DNA of 64,000 nt from CAIYZT01 sp947461435 (GCA_965284435.1 OZ260083.1:1736001-1800000); one strand, 5' to 3'. Shown: positions 52,601-60,906, counted from the stretch's first letter. Program-made: numbers and translations. Notes: generated by a model from the sequence alone, not told the origin.

Positions 52601-53107
52601 GCGCCCGCCCCCGCCCCATGACGCCTTGAGCATGAGGGGATAGCCGACCGCCGCCGCCTGGGCCTTGATCAGTGTCATGTCATCGCCCAGAACCTCGGTT
52701 GCGGGAATGACGGGCACGCCCGCCGCCATGGCCACGCGCCGCGCGCTGGCCTTGTCACCCAAGGCGCGCATGGTTTCGGCGCGCGGGCCGATGAAGGTAA
52801 TGCCCGCCTGATCGCAGGCTTCGACAAAATCGGGGTTTTCCGACAAAAGACCATAGCCGGGATGGATTGCATCGGCCCCAGCCATCTTGGCCACACGAAT
52901 GATTTCGGGGATCGACAGATAGGCGCCCACGGGCGACAGGCCGCTGCCGATCAGATAAGCTTCGTCCGCTTTGAACCGGTGCAGCGACAGTTTGTCTTCT
53001 TCGGCATAGACGGCCACGGTCTTTTTGCCCATCTCGTTCGCGGCGCGCATCACGCGGATGGCGATTTCGCCCCGGTTCGCAATCAGGATTTTTTTGAATT
53101 CTGGCAT
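49667..53107 (-). CDS. pyc: Pyruvate carboxylase
   Basis: This 1146-residue multidomain enzyme makes oxaloacetate from pyruvate, bicarbonate and ATP, refilling the TCA cycle. Order of domains: biotin carboxylase to about residue 450 (KILIANRGEIAIRVMRAANE, GGGGRGMRPI, FIEVNPRVQVEHTVTEQVTG), the carboxyltransferase barrel from about 530 (TDTTMRDGHQSLLATRMRS, then GGATFDVAYRFL), the allosteric/PYC_OADA part, and the C-terminal biotinyl domain with the biotinylated Lys in IEAMKMETGLHAD. The ATG at 53107 gives the usual length for the alpha-4 form. The reading frame is intact. The gene is flanked by hairpins on both sides. Confidence 0.97.
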   Translation of the reverse strand: MPEFKKILIANRGEIAIRVMRAANEMGKKTVAVYAEEDKLSLHRFKADEAYLIGSGLSPVGAYLSIPEIIRVAKMAGADAIHPGYGLLSENPDFVEACDQAGITFIGPRAETMRALGDKASARRVAMAAGVPVIPATEVLGDDMTLIKAQAAAVGYPLMLKASWGGGGRGMRPIQNEDELELKVREGRREAEAAFGNGEGYLEKMILRARHVEVQILGDKMGNIYHLWERDCTVQRRNQKVVERAPAPYLTDAQRAEVCEMGRKICAHVNYECAGTVEFLMDMDDGKFYFIEVNPRVQVEHTVTEQVTGIDIVQAQILIEEGKTLAEATGIASQAEVRLNGHALQCRVTTEDPMNNFIPDYGRLTAYRSATGNGIRLDGGTAYAGGVITRYYDSLLVKVTAHAQTPEKAIARMDRALREFRIRGVATNIEFVINLLKHPTFLNDTYTTKFIDTTPGLFAFKKRRDRATKLLIYIADITVNGHPETVGRPKPHAEARAPRVPVLRAEPPMGTRNLLEQKGPQAVADWMKAQKKVLITDTTMRDGHQSLLATRMRSIDMIKVAPAYAANLSQLFSVECWGGATFDVAYRFLQECPWQRLRDLRAAMPNLMTQMLLRASNGVGYTNYPDNVVKAFVKQAALTGVDVFRVFDSLNWTENMRVAMDAVLDANKICEGTICYTGDMLDPARAKYDLKYYVDRAKELKSAGAHVLGLKDMAGLLKPAAARQLIKTLKQEIGLPIHFHTHDTSGAAAATILAACDAGVDAIDAAMDAFSGGTSQPCLGSIVEALRHTDRDTGLDIAAIREISNYWEAVRAQYAAFESGLPAPASEVYLHEMPGGQFTNLKAQARSLGLEERWHEVAQAYADANQMFGDIVKVTPSSKVVGDMALMMVAQNLTRAQVEDPKVDVSFPDSVVDMLKGNLGQPHGGWPVGIQKKVLKGETPMVTRPGAAMPDVDLESVRVKLSKELNGLKIDDEDLNGYLMYPKVFLDYMGRHKLYGPVRSLPTKTFFYGMQPGDEITAEIDAGKTLEIRLQAVGETTEDGEVKVFFELNGQPRVTRVPNRAVKAKTAAKPKASESNPNHLGAPMPGAVASVAVVAGQKVKAGDLLLTIEAMKMETGLHADREATIKALFVQPGSQIDAKDLLIELE

Positions 53108-53303
53108 GGGGTGGCTCTCCGGGTGCAGCGAGACGGCGCTCTCGGGGGTGCACTCTACGTTCGCTGCGTCGCGGCGCAAGGGTGCGCAAGGGCCAAATGT
53201 AAAGAAATTCTGACAAAGCGGCAGATCGGAAGGCTTTGGGCGCATCCTTTTGAAATTTGGGAAGGACTTGGGGGCAAATCCCCATGATTGTATGCATTGG
53301 GGT

Positions 53304-53337
53304 ACAAAAAACCGCGCGCAGCGGGGGCTGCGCGCGG
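53304..53337 (-). terminator. Intrinsic terminator of the exporter gene
   Basis: Arms CCGCGCGCAGC (53312-53322) and GCTGCGCGCGG (53327-53337) around a GGGG loop are followed, on the minus strand, by a run of T residues (A-run at 53306-53311 on the plus strand). It lies 26 bases after the stop of the minus-strand DHA2 exporter gene and separates it from pyc. Confidence 0.87.
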
Positions 53338-53362
53338 CGTATTTTGCTTGGACCCGGGCCCG

Positions 53363-54880
53363 TTATTCGCTGATCGGGGCCTTGCCGCCGCGCAGGGGAA
53401 GTTCCTTTAGCAGGAAGGCAAAGACCAGCCCGATAAGACCCATGACCATCACGATCCAGAAAATCGGATTGATCGAGGTCGAGATGATCCCGGCGATCTG
53501 GGCCTGAACTTCGGGGGGCAGGGAGCCGAGCTTTTCCGGGCCGATGTCAGAGCTGTTGAGGTTTCCCGCCTCTGCCCCCATCCCGATGGCCATGCGGGAG
53601 GCAAAGAGCGCCCCGAAAACCGCGACCGAAATGGAGCCGCCGATTTGGCGGAACATGACGCCGGCCGCCGTGGCTGTGCCCAATTGGTGGCGCGGCACAG
53701 CATTTTGAACGGCGGTGGTGACGACCGGGAAGATGCAGCCCATGCCAAAGCCGAAGATCACCAGCGTGCCCATGAAGTAGGTCAGGCTGCTGAATTCTGT
53801 CAGATAGGTCATCAGGAAGGCACCAAGGGCAATCAGCGACATGCCCACAATCGGCAACCATTTGTATTTGCCATATTTGCCCATCGAAATGCTGGCCACG
53901 GTGGTGGCCGACAAGATGCCCACGGTCAGCGGGATCAGCAACAGACCCGAGGAGGTGGGCGTTTGGCCTTGGGAAATTTGCAGATACAGCGGCACAAAGG
54001 TGAGCGCGCCAAGCATGCCCGCGCCGGTGATGAACCCAAGGACCGAAGTAACCGTGAAGACGTTGCCGGCGAACAGATCAAGCGGCAAGACCGGCTCTGA
54101 CGCTTTGGATTCCACCCAAAGGAACAAGGCGGTGGCCACAGGCACCAGAACAATCAGACCGATGGTCAACGGTGCGTCCCAAGGCAGATCTTTTCCGCCA
54201 AGGGCGCAGATCAGGATAAGCGCGCCCAACGCGATGGTCAAAAGCGCGGCGCCGGCCCAGTCGATCTTGTGGCTGACGCGGTCTGCATGGGCCCCGAAGG
54301 ATAGGGCAAAGGCCAGAACCGCGATTCCGCCCAAGGGGATGTTCACAAAGAAGATCCAGTGCCACGAAAAGACATCGACAAACCAGCCGCCCATCAAGGG
54401 GCCGATCACCGAGGATGTCGCAAAGACTGCAGCGAACATGCCTTGGATCTTGCCCCGTTCGCGCGGTGGGATCACATCGCCCACAACGGTCAGCGCCAGC
54501 ACAAACAATCCGCCGCCGCCCAAGCCCTGCACGGTGCGTGCGAAGATCAAAAAGCCCATCGATCCGGCAAGGCCGCAAAGCGCCGAGCCAAGGATGAACA
54601 GCCCGACAGAGACGAAAACCATCACGCGGCGGCCATAAAGGTCTCCGAGTTTGCCATAGAGCGGCGCAACCACGGTTGAGGACAGGATATAGGCCGTGAC
54701 GACCCAGGACAGATGGTCCAGCCCGCCCAGATCGGTGACGATGGTCGGAAGGGCGGTGGAGACGATGGTTTGGTCAAGGGCGGCCAGCAGCAAGAGCAGC
54801 CCGACCGAGGCGATGACCAGCGGGATATTGCCGCGGGGTGCCGCATGGCCCGCGGGCGGTGCGTCGTTTGAAGGGGACAT
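53363..54880 (-). CDS. DHA2-family multidrug efflux transporter (EmrB/QacA type)
   Basis: This roughly 505-residue MFS protein has 14 predicted helices. Motif C-like and family segments are AALDQTIVSTALPTIVTDLG, then YILSSTVVAPLYGKLGDLYG RRV (motif A, DLYGRR), and GWFVDVFSWHWIFFVNIPLG. It probably exports hydrophobic drugs using the proton gradient. I chose the ATG at 54880; an ATG at 54934 overlaps a TTGACA promoter box. It is divergent from a MarR regulator. Confidence 0.9.
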   Translation of the reverse strand: MSPSNDAPPAGHAAPRGNIPLVIASVGLLLLLAALDQTIVSTALPTIVTDLGGLDHLSWVVTAYILSSTVVAPLYGKLGDLYGRRVMVFVSVGLFILGSALCGLAGSMGFLIFARTVQGLGGGGLFVLALTVVGDVIPPRERGKIQGMFAAVFATSSVIGPLMGGWFVDVFSWHWIFFVNIPLGGIAVLAFALSFGAHADRVSHKIDWAGAALLTIALGALILICALGGKDLPWDAPLTIGLIVLVPVATALFLWVESKASEPVLPLDLFAGNVFTVTSVLGFITGAGMLGALTFVPLYLQISQGQTPTSSGLLLIPLTVGILSATTVASISMGKYGKYKWLPIVGMSLIALGAFLMTYLTEFSSLTYFMGTLVIFGFGMGCIFPVVTTAVQNAVPRHQLGTATAAGVMFRQIGGSISVAVFGALFASRMAIGMGAEAGNLNSSDIGPEKLGSLPPEVQAQIAGIISTSINPIFWIVMVMGLIGLVFAFLLKELPLRGGKAPISE

Positions 54881-55002
54881 GGGAACGCTTTCGTTGAGAA
54901 GAGATGCGGTTTCGTAGGCGGCGCTGTAATACATGTCAACAGCACATAAATGCTCTTATCATCTTCTTGACAGGCGCATGTGATATTGCCATGTGAATCG
55001 TC
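54881..55002. promoter_or_regulatory. Divergent promoters and operator words of the exporter and MarR genes
   Basis: TTGACA boxes face away from each other at 54934-54939 (minus) and 54967-54972 (plus). CATGTGA occurs at 54977 and again at 54990, 13 bp apart, downstream of the plus box. These words are candidate MarR sites that would let the regulator repress both genes until ligand binds. Confidence 0.55.
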
Positions 55003-55572
55003 ATGGGACGCAACCAGAACGACATCGCGCGACCGGCCTTTCAGGACCGCCTGACGCAGACCCTGCACCAAGCGGGGTTTTCCGATTCGGCGGCCAGTGC
55101 GCTGATGGCCTTTGACGCCGAACATTTTCATCATGTGCGGCGCGTGCTGAAGGGCGATGTGCCGCAAACCTTGATGAACGAGGTGGGCGCTGGTCTGGAG
55201 ATGACGCAGTTTCACGCTTTGTCGGCCATCGTGCGCATCGAGGCGGGGCAGGGCCGATCGGCAGCGATGGAGCCGACTGTGGGGCTTTTGGCCGAGGAAA
55301 TGGCGGTGGATCCGTCGCGCGCCAGCCGGATTGCGGCCGATCTGGTCGAGCGCGGCTATGTCCGCCGCGACGTTAGCCAAGAGGATGGGCGGCGGTCTGT
55401 TTTGGGGCTGACAGATCAGGCGCGCGATCTGTTCGATGCCTTTCGTGCGGCCAAATGGCAGCATATGGTTCGGCTGTTCCAAGGGTGGAGCGAGAGCGAT
55501 ATCATCGATTTCGCGCGGCTGTTCGCGACCTATGCCCGCGGAATGGATCAGGAATATCCGGCCAAGGAGTAA
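55003..55572 (+). CDS. MarR-family transcriptional regulator
   Basis: This 189-residue protein carries a winged helix (VGLLAEEMAVDPSRASRIAA, then LVERGYVRRDVSQEDGRRSV with the wing D-x-R), flanked by long dimerisation helices. It begins with an unusual N-terminal extension (about residues 1-40). Divergent from a DHA2 efflux gene, it is probably the local repressor. The next gene, proC, starts 3 bases after its stop, so the two may be coupled. Confidence 0.9.
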   Translation: MGRNQNDIARPAFQDRLTQTLHQAGFSDSAASALMAFDAEHFHHVRRVLKGDVPQTLMNEVGAGLEMTQFHALSAIVRIEAGQGRSAAMEPTVGLLAEEMAVDPSRASRIAADLVERGYVRRDVSQEDGRRSVLGLTDQARDLFDAFRAAKWQHMVRLFQGWSESDIIDFARLFATYARGMDQEYPAKE

Positions 55573-55575
55573 GCC

Positions 55576-56361
55576 ATGAAGCTGGGGATCGTGGGGGCGA
55601 CGGGCTGGCTTGGTCAGGCGCTGGGGCTGGGTTTGCTGCGCCGGGGGCTGGTGGCGCCGGGTGATTTGGTGGTGCTGAACAGATCCGGCCGGCGCGGCAA
55701 CTATGAGGCGTATCCGGGAGTGGTCTGGGCGGCAAATCTGGCTGAGATGCAAGCCCAATGCGAGATTGTGGTTTTGTCGGTGCGGCCGCAGGATTTTCCC
55801 ATTGACGGCTTTGATCCCAGGGCGCGGCTGGTCATCTCATTTCTGACGGGATGGACAATGGCGCGGCTGCGCGCGCTGGCCCCGCAGGCGCCGCTGGTGC
55901 GCGCGATGCCCAACGGCGGGGCGTCGACTGGTCAGTCTTATACCCCTTGGCTGGCCGACGGGTTGGATGCGGCCGAGGAGGCCCGTGTGGCGCAGATCTT
56001 GTCGGTGATGGGCACGCAAGAGCGGATAGAGACTGAAGATCAGCTGGATTATCTGACGGCGTTGTCCGGTTCGGGGGCGGCCTATCCGGCGCTGATGGCC
56101 CGCGCGATGCTGGCGGATGCGGCGGCACGCGGATTGCCTGAGGCGGTGGCGCGCCGCGCGGTTGAGGCGGTGATCTGCGGGTCAAGCGGGCTGTTGGCGG
56201 GGCAGATGGGCGGCGTGCAGGATCTGCTGGACACCTATATGTCCTATCACGGGGTCACGGCCGCCGGACTGACGGCGGCGCAGGCCGCAGGGTTTGAAGA
56301 GGCGATCCGCGCGGCGCTGGGCGCGGCCACCAAGACGGCCCGCGCCATGGGGCAAGAATGA
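55576..56361 (+). CDS. proC: Pyrroline-5-carboxylate reductase family protein
   Basis: This 261-residue protein reduces pyrroline-5-carboxylate to proline. It has the Rossmann start LGIVGATGWLGQALGLGLLR, then EIVVLSVRPQDF, LVRAMPNGGASTGQSYTPWL (typical ProC R-x-M-P-N), and YLTALSGSGAAYPALMARAM with TAAQAAGFEEAIRAAL. The G-x-T-x-W-L in place of the usual G-x-G-x-M is somewhat atypical, so a related imine reductase is possible. It follows a MarR gene directly. Confidence 0.8.
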   Translation: MKLGIVGATGWLGQALGLGLLRRGLVAPGDLVVLNRSGRRGNYEAYPGVVWAANLAEMQAQCEIVVLSVRPQDFPIDGFDPRARLVISFLTGWTMARLRALAPQAPLVRAMPNGGASTGQSYTPWLADGLDAAEEARVAQILSVMGTQERIETEDQLDYLTALSGSGAAYPALMARAMLADAAARGLPEAVARRAVEAVICGSSGLLAGQMGGVQDLLDTYMSYHGVTAAGLTAAQAAGFEEAIRAALGAATKTARAMGQE

Positions 56362-56455
56362 GCGCGGCCATCGGCGGCCCGCGCAGTGGGGCAAAAATGG
56401 AACAATCGCAGAACATATCTTTTCCTTGGGCGCAATTCGGTCTAACCTGCCGCGC

Positions 56456-59053
56456 ATGAGTTCATGGTCAGACCCCGAGGAAGATGCATTTTCTGCCGCA
56501 GCGGCTGCTACGGCGCGCGGCGGGCCGAGCTTGTCGCAGCGGGCCTTGGGCGCGCGGCCTGCGCCTTATCTGGACGATCTGAACCCGGCCCAGCGGGCCG
56601 CTGTCGAGGCGCTGGATGGCCCGGTCTTGATGCTGGCCGGCGCGGGCACGGGCAAGACCAAGGCCCTGACGGCGCGCATTGTGCATTTGCTGCAGATGGG
56701 CCGCGCCAGACCGAAAGAGATTTTGGCCGTGACCTTTACCAACAAGGCCGCGCGCGAGATGAAAAACCGCGTGGGCCGTTTGCTGGGCGATGTGGTTGAG
56801 GGGATGCCGTGGATGGGCACCTTTCACTCCCTATCCGTCAAGATCTTGCGTCGGCATGCCGAACTGGTGGGGCTGAAATCCAACTTTACCATTTTGGATA
56901 CCGACGATCAGCTGCGCCTTTTGAAACAGCTGATCGTGGCTGCCAATATCGACGAAAAGCGCTGGCCCGCGCGCATGTTGGCCGGGCTGATCGATGGATG
57001 GAAGAACCGGGCCATGACACCCGAGCGGGTGCCCTCGTCAGAGGCGTCGGCGTATAACAACCGTGGGACGGAGCTTTACGAGCAGTACCAAGACCGTCTG
57101 CGCACCCTGAACGCCACGGATTTCGGCGATCTTCTGCTGCACTGCGTGGCGATCTTTCAAAAACATCAAGACATACTGGAACAGTATCAGCGCTGGTTCA
57201 AATATCTTTTGGTGGATGAGTATCAAGACACCAATGTGTGCCAGTACCTGTGGCTGCGTTTGTTGGCGCAGGGGCACAAGAACATCTGCTGCGTTGGCGA
57301 TGATGACCAGTCGATCTATGGCTGGCGCGGGGCCGAGGTGGGCAATATCCTTCGGTTTGAAAAGGATTTTCCGGGCGCGCAAGTGGTGCGGCTGGAACAG
57401 AATTACCGATCGACCCCGCATATTCTGGCCGCCGCCTCGGGCGTGATTGCCGCCAATTCGGACCGTCTTGGCAAGACCTTGTGGACCGAGGAGACCGAGG
57501 GCGAAAAGCTGCGTCTGATCGGCCATTGGGACGGCGAGGAAGAGGCCCGCTGGATCGGGGAAGAGATAGAGGCGGTGCAGCGCGGGCGCGGGCGGCTGGG
57601 GCCGAAATCGTTGGAGGATATGGCGATTTTGGTGCGCGCCAGCCACCAGATGCGCGCCTTTGAAGACCGTTTCTTGACCATCGGCATGCCCTACCGCGTC
57701 ATTGGCGGCCCCCGGTTCTATGAGCGGCAGGAAATTCGTGACGCCATGGCCTATTTCCGGCTGGCCGTATCACCCGAAGATGATCTGGCCTTTGAGCGGG
57801 TGGTGAACCTGCCCAAACGCGGGCTGGGCGACAAGGCACAGGCCGATATTCAACGCGCCGCCCGCGCCGCGCAGGTGTCACTGCTGGACGGCGCGCGCGA
57901 GGTTCTTGCGCGCGCGGCGATTGGCGGCAAGGGGGCGAGCCAGTTGCGCGCCTTTGTTGATGGGGTGGACCGTTGGCATACTTTTGTCCGCAACACGAAG
58001 AATCCCTTGGAGATAAAACGGTATTTGGATCGTCTCGAAGCCATGCAAGCCGAGCGCACTCTGCTTGAAGCGGAACTCGACCTCCTTGATGAAGAGCACA
58101 AAGAATTTAACCTGGTGTTGATGCAGATTACCGCTTTGGCTTCAAGAATAGCTGTCTGCAAGCGTGATGTCGAAATTTTGAGCGGATGCCATTGGTTGCT
58201 CGCTGAGAATATCTTGGACGAGTCCGGCTATACGGAGATGTGGCAGAACGACAAGACACCCGAAGCGCCGGGCCGGTTGGAAAACCTCAAGGAACTTGTG
58301 AAGGCCTTGGAGCAGTTCGACAGCTTGCAAGGTTTTCTAGAGCATGTCGCGCTGATCATGGACAACGAAAGCGAAGAGGCGGAGGAAAAGGTGTCGATCA
58401 TGACGCTGCACGCCGCCAAGGGGCTGGAATTTCCGGTGGTCTTTTTGCCGGGCTGGGAAGATGGCTTGTTTCCCTCTCAGCGCAGCATGGATGAAAGCGG
58501 TCTGAAGGGGCTGGAGGAAGAGCGGCGGCTTGCCTATGTCGGCATCACGCGGGCTGAGGAATTGTGCACGATTTCCTTTGCCTCGAACCGGCGGGTTTAT
58601 GGGCAATGGCAAAGCCAGCTGCCCAGCCGTTTCATTGATGAATTGCCCAGTGCGCATGTGGATGTACTGACACCGCCCGGCCTGTATGGCGGCGGCTTTG
58701 GCGCGGCCGCATCCTCGGGATATGGCGGGGGATTCGCCACGATCGAAGAGCGGGTCAGCAAGGCCGATGTCTATAACTCGCCGGGGTGGAAGCGGATGCA
58801 AGAGCGCGCCCATGCCCCGCCCGCACCGCGCGGCATGACGCAGCCGCGCGAGGCCCGGGGTTTGGTGATCGACGCCGAGGCGATTTCAAGCTTTGTCATC
58901 GGCGATCGGGTGTTTCACCAGAAGTTTGGCTATGGCGAAGTCATGGGAATTGAAGGCGACAAGTTGGACATCGAATTTGATCATGCGGGATCAAAAAAGA
59001 TCGTCGCGCGCTGGGTGATCGCTGCGCATGAAGTCAGCGAACCGCCGTTCTGA
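56456..59053 (+). CDS. UvrD/PcrA-type superfamily 1 DNA helicase with an inserted segment
   Basis: This 865-residue 3'-5' helicase acts in nucleotide excision repair and replication restart. Walker A is LAGAGTGKTKALTARI, motif Ia AVTFTNKAAREMKNRVG, Walker B LLVDEYQDTN, motif III DDDQSIYGWRGAEV, motif IV LEQNYRSTPHIL, and motif VI RRLAYVGITRAEEL. A variable C-terminus ends in a UvrD_Tudor-like domain (FGYGEVMGIEGDKLDIEF). Between residues about 512 and 582 there is an extra, AT-richer segment (KRYLDRLEAMQAERTLLEAE and on), which family members lack in my experience. The motifs on both sides are intact, so it is probably active. Confidence 0.9.
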   Translation: MSSWSDPEEDAFSAAAAATARGGPSLSQRALGARPAPYLDDLNPAQRAAVEALDGPVLMLAGAGTGKTKALTARIVHLLQMGRARPKEILAVTFTNKAAREMKNRVGRLLGDVVEGMPWMGTFHSLSVKILRRHAELVGLKSNFTILDTDDQLRLLKQLIVAANIDEKRWPARMLAGLIDGWKNRAMTPERVPSSEASAYNNRGTELYEQYQDRLRTLNATDFGDLLLHCVAIFQKHQDILEQYQRWFKYLLVDEYQDTNVCQYLWLRLLAQGHKNICCVGDDDQSIYGWRGAEVGNILRFEKDFPGAQVVRLEQNYRSTPHILAAASGVIAANSDRLGKTLWTEETEGEKLRLIGHWDGEEEARWIGEEIEAVQRGRGRLGPKSLEDMAILVRASHQMRAFEDRFLTIGMPYRVIGGPRFYERQEIRDAMAYFRLAVSPEDDLAFERVVNLPKRGLGDKAQADIQRAARAAQVSLLDGAREVLARAAIGGKGASQLRAFVDGVDRWHTFVRNTKNPLEIKRYLDRLEAMQAERTLLEAELDLLDEEHKEFNLVLMQITALASRIAVCKRDVEILSGCHWLLAENILDESGYTEMWQNDKTPEAPGRLENLKELVKALEQFDSLQGFLEHVALIMDNESEEAEEKVSIMTLHAAKGLEFPVVFLPGWEDGLFPSQRSMDESGLKGLEEERRLAYVGITRAEELCTISFASNRRVYGQWQSQLPSRFIDELPSAHVDVLTPPGLYGGGFGAAASSGYGGGFATIEERVSKADVYNSPGWKRMQERAHAPPAPRGMTQPREARGLVIDAEAISSFVIGDRVFHQKFGYGEVMGIEGDKLDIEFDHAGSKKIVARWVIAAHEVSEPPF
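57991..58200 (+). other. Inserted segment within the helicase gene
   Basis: This roughly 210-base in-frame insertion in subdomain 2B encodes a helical, heptad-rich stretch (LDRLEAMQAERTLLEAELDL, LDEEHKEFNLVLMQ, ITALASRIAVCKRDVEILSG). Codons AAA, ATA, AGA and TCA are more frequent than in the flanks. The flanks (VDGVDRWHTFVRN before, AENILDESGYTEMWQNDKTP after) are standard for alphaproteobacterial UvrD. Confidence 0.6.
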
Positions 59054-59056
59054 CGC

Positions 59057-60211
59057 TTAGGCGCGCGCCTTCTGCGCGGTGCTTTCCAGCCCCCAGACGG
59101 CCAAGCCCGCCATCAGCCCCCAGAACGCGGCGCCAATTCCGAAGACCGCCACGCCCGAGGCGGTGACGGTCAGGGTTACCGTGGCGGCAAAGCGTGTGGT
59201 TTGCGGGGTATAGGCCCCGCTCAGCGCGCCCATCAGTGGCCCCAAAAGCGCAAGGGCCACCAGTGCGCCCATCAGATCTGGCGGCAGGGCTGTCAACAAC
59301 GTCAGGATCAGGGGGCTGAACACGGCAAGGCAGACCCAGACCCCCGCATAAACCAGACCGACCTTCCAGCGCTGGGCGCGGTCGGGGTGGGTATCTTCGG
59401 TCAGGCAGATTGCGGCGGTGATGGCGGCCATCGAAATGGGATGGGCACAGAACAGCCCGGATACCGCGGACAATAGACCAGTGCCGATCAGCGCCGGGCG
59501 CACGGGCGGGGTGTAACCCGCGGCGCGCAGCGTGGCAAAACCGGGAAGGTTCTGACTGGCCATGGTGACCAGATACAGGGGCAGCGCCAGACCCAGCATC
59601 CCATCCCATCCGAACGCGGGACGGACAAAAACCGGGGCGGGGTGCGGCAAGGACAGGGCTGGCAGATGTGCAAAGCCCGCCCCGAAGGCCAAGGCGAGGC
59701 CAAGGCCCAGTGCGGCCAGAACCGCAAGGGCGGGATTGCGCAAGCGGACCAGCAAGAAAACCGCGATCATGGGCACGACAATCTGCGGCTGACCCTGCGC
59801 GGCGGCAGCCCCCTTGAGGCAGAACGGCAAAAGCACCCCGCCCAGCATGGCGGCGGCAATCGCATCGGGGATGCGCGCAACCAGTTTGCCCAAGGGCCCG
59901 ATCAGCCCGGTTGCCGCGACCATGAGGCCGGCCGCCACAAAGGCGGCAACGCCTTGGGCCATGGTCAGCCCCGTGCTGGCCGCGATCAGGGCGGCGCCCG
60001 GTGTGGACCAAGCCAGAACGACAGGGACACGCGCATAGGCGCTGAGCCCGGCCGAGCCGATGGCCTTGGCCATGCAAATCATGAAGACCCAACTGGCGGT
60101 TTGGGCGGGCGTCGCCCCAAGCGCGGCGGCCGCAGACAACAGCAGGGCAATGGTGGACCCATAGCCGACCAGCGCGGCAACAAGGGCGGGGGGGATCATG
60201 GAGGCGCGCAT
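59057..60211 (-). CDS. BenE-family benzoate/aromatic transporter
   Basis: This 384-residue membrane protein with about 11-12 helices matches the BenE family (NAT-like fold). Typical parts are GYGSTIALLLSAAAALGATP AQTASW, SWVFMICMAKAIGSAGLSAY, VLAWSTPGAALIAASTGLTM, and LYLVTMASQNLPGFATLRAA. Members are proposed benzoate:H+ symporters, but many occur outside benzoate clusters and the substrate here is unknown. No ben or cat genes are near. The start at 60211 is one of two close ATGs (the other is 60199). Confidence 0.87.
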   Translation of the reverse strand: MRASMIPPALVAALVGYGSTIALLLSAAAALGATPAQTASWVFMICMAKAIGSAGLSAYARVPVVLAWSTPGAALIAASTGLTMAQGVAAFVAAGLMVAATGLIGPLGKLVARIPDAIAAAMLGGVLLPFCLKGAAAAQGQPQIVVPMIAVFLLVRLRNPALAVLAALGLGLALAFGAGFAHLPALSLPHPAPVFVRPAFGWDGMLGLALPLYLVTMASQNLPGFATLRAAGYTPPVRPALIGTGLLSAVSGLFCAHPISMAAITAAICLTEDTHPDRAQRWKVGLVYAGVWVCLAVFSPLILTLLTALPPDLMGALVALALLGPLMGALSGAYTPQTTRFAATVTLTVTASGVAVFGIGAAFWGLMAGLAVWGLESTAQKARA

Positions 60212-60282
60212 CGGGACCTTGCGTTTTTCGCGAAGTATCACCGGCACAGGGCGCGGGGCAAGCCATCTTGGGGAAAGAAAAG

Positions 60283-60680
60283 GCGGCGATCCTGCAGGGA
60301 GGAGGAAAGCAGGATCGCCGCAACGCAGCCCAGATCGGGGAACGACTGGGCCGATTCTTGGAAAAGCCCTGCCCGGGGAGGAGGAGAGGGCGGGGCTTTC
60401 CCACATTTCCCGGCCGTTGGGAGGAGAAGGGGCCGAGAAACGGTCGCGTGGGGCCAAAAAGGGCCCGAATTCGGGGGGGGGGAGGATCGGCGGCACCAGG
60501 GAGGAGGTTGGTGCCGCCGTCACATTCGTCACTGCCGTCCCTCAGGGAGGAGGAGGAGGGATCGGCCGTGAAGACCCGTCATGTCCAAGGCGGGAGGGCC
60601 CTGGAGGTTTGCCGCGATCTCTGGGAGGAGGTAGAGACCGCAGCGGATATCACGCCCCAAATTTGGGAGGAGGAGGCGTG
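60283..60680 (-). ncRNA. Array of seven CCTCCTCCC-loop hairpins (CcsR-type sRNAs)
   Basis: On the minus strand, downstream of the DUF1127 gene, seven stem-loops present CCTCCTCCC or close variants in their loops. Hairpins (plus coordinates): 60283-60321 (perfect 13-bp stem), 60361-60401, 60406-60440, 60488-60519 (perfect 11-bp stem), 60534-60566, 60611-60646, 60651-60680. In Rhodobacter sphaeroides the ccsR1-4 sRNAs, each with two such loops, are processed from a transcript with the upstream DUF1127 gene, and the same layout is seen here. They act in stress adaptation, linked to the RpoH-type sigma factors. Plus-strand open frames over this stretch are coincidental. Confidence 0.88.
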
Positions 60681-60690
60681 AATTCGAAAC

Positions 60691-60906
60691 TTACAGCCCG
60701 TAGGCGGCGTCGCGGGCAATCGACGGCACGTCAGCGCGGGCCAAACCAAGATCGCGCAAGTCGCGGTCGGTCAGCGCGTTCAACTCACGTACTGTTTGCG
60801 TGTAGATCGCGCGGCGGGCGGCGGCTTCACGCGCCACAGTGAACAGGGCGGCGATCCGATCAGCCAAGGTAACGCGAACAGCGCGGGACGAATTTACATA
60901 TGCCAT
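60691..60906 (-). CDS. DUF1127 small protein (CcaF1-like)
   Basis: This 71-residue basic protein starts at the ATG at 60906 (AYVNSSRAVRVTLADRI), with the DUF1127 motif ELNALTDRDLRDLGLARADV near the C-terminus. In R. sphaeroides the equivalent CcaF1 is an RNA-binding protein that helps mature and balance the CcsR sRNAs. The array downstream supports that assignment. An ATG four codons earlier (60918) is an alternative start. Confidence 0.88.
   Translation of the reverse strand: MAYVNSSRAVRVTLADRIAALFTVAREAAARRAIYTQTVRELNALTDRDLRDLGLARADVPSIARDAAYGL

Noticed and set aside
60198..60842. Plus-strand open frames rich in Gly, Arg and Glu opposite the sRNA array
   Set aside because: They are the complement of the CCTCCTCCC hairpins and of the DUF1127 gene. 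The amino-acid pattern reflects the GGGAGGAGG repeats.
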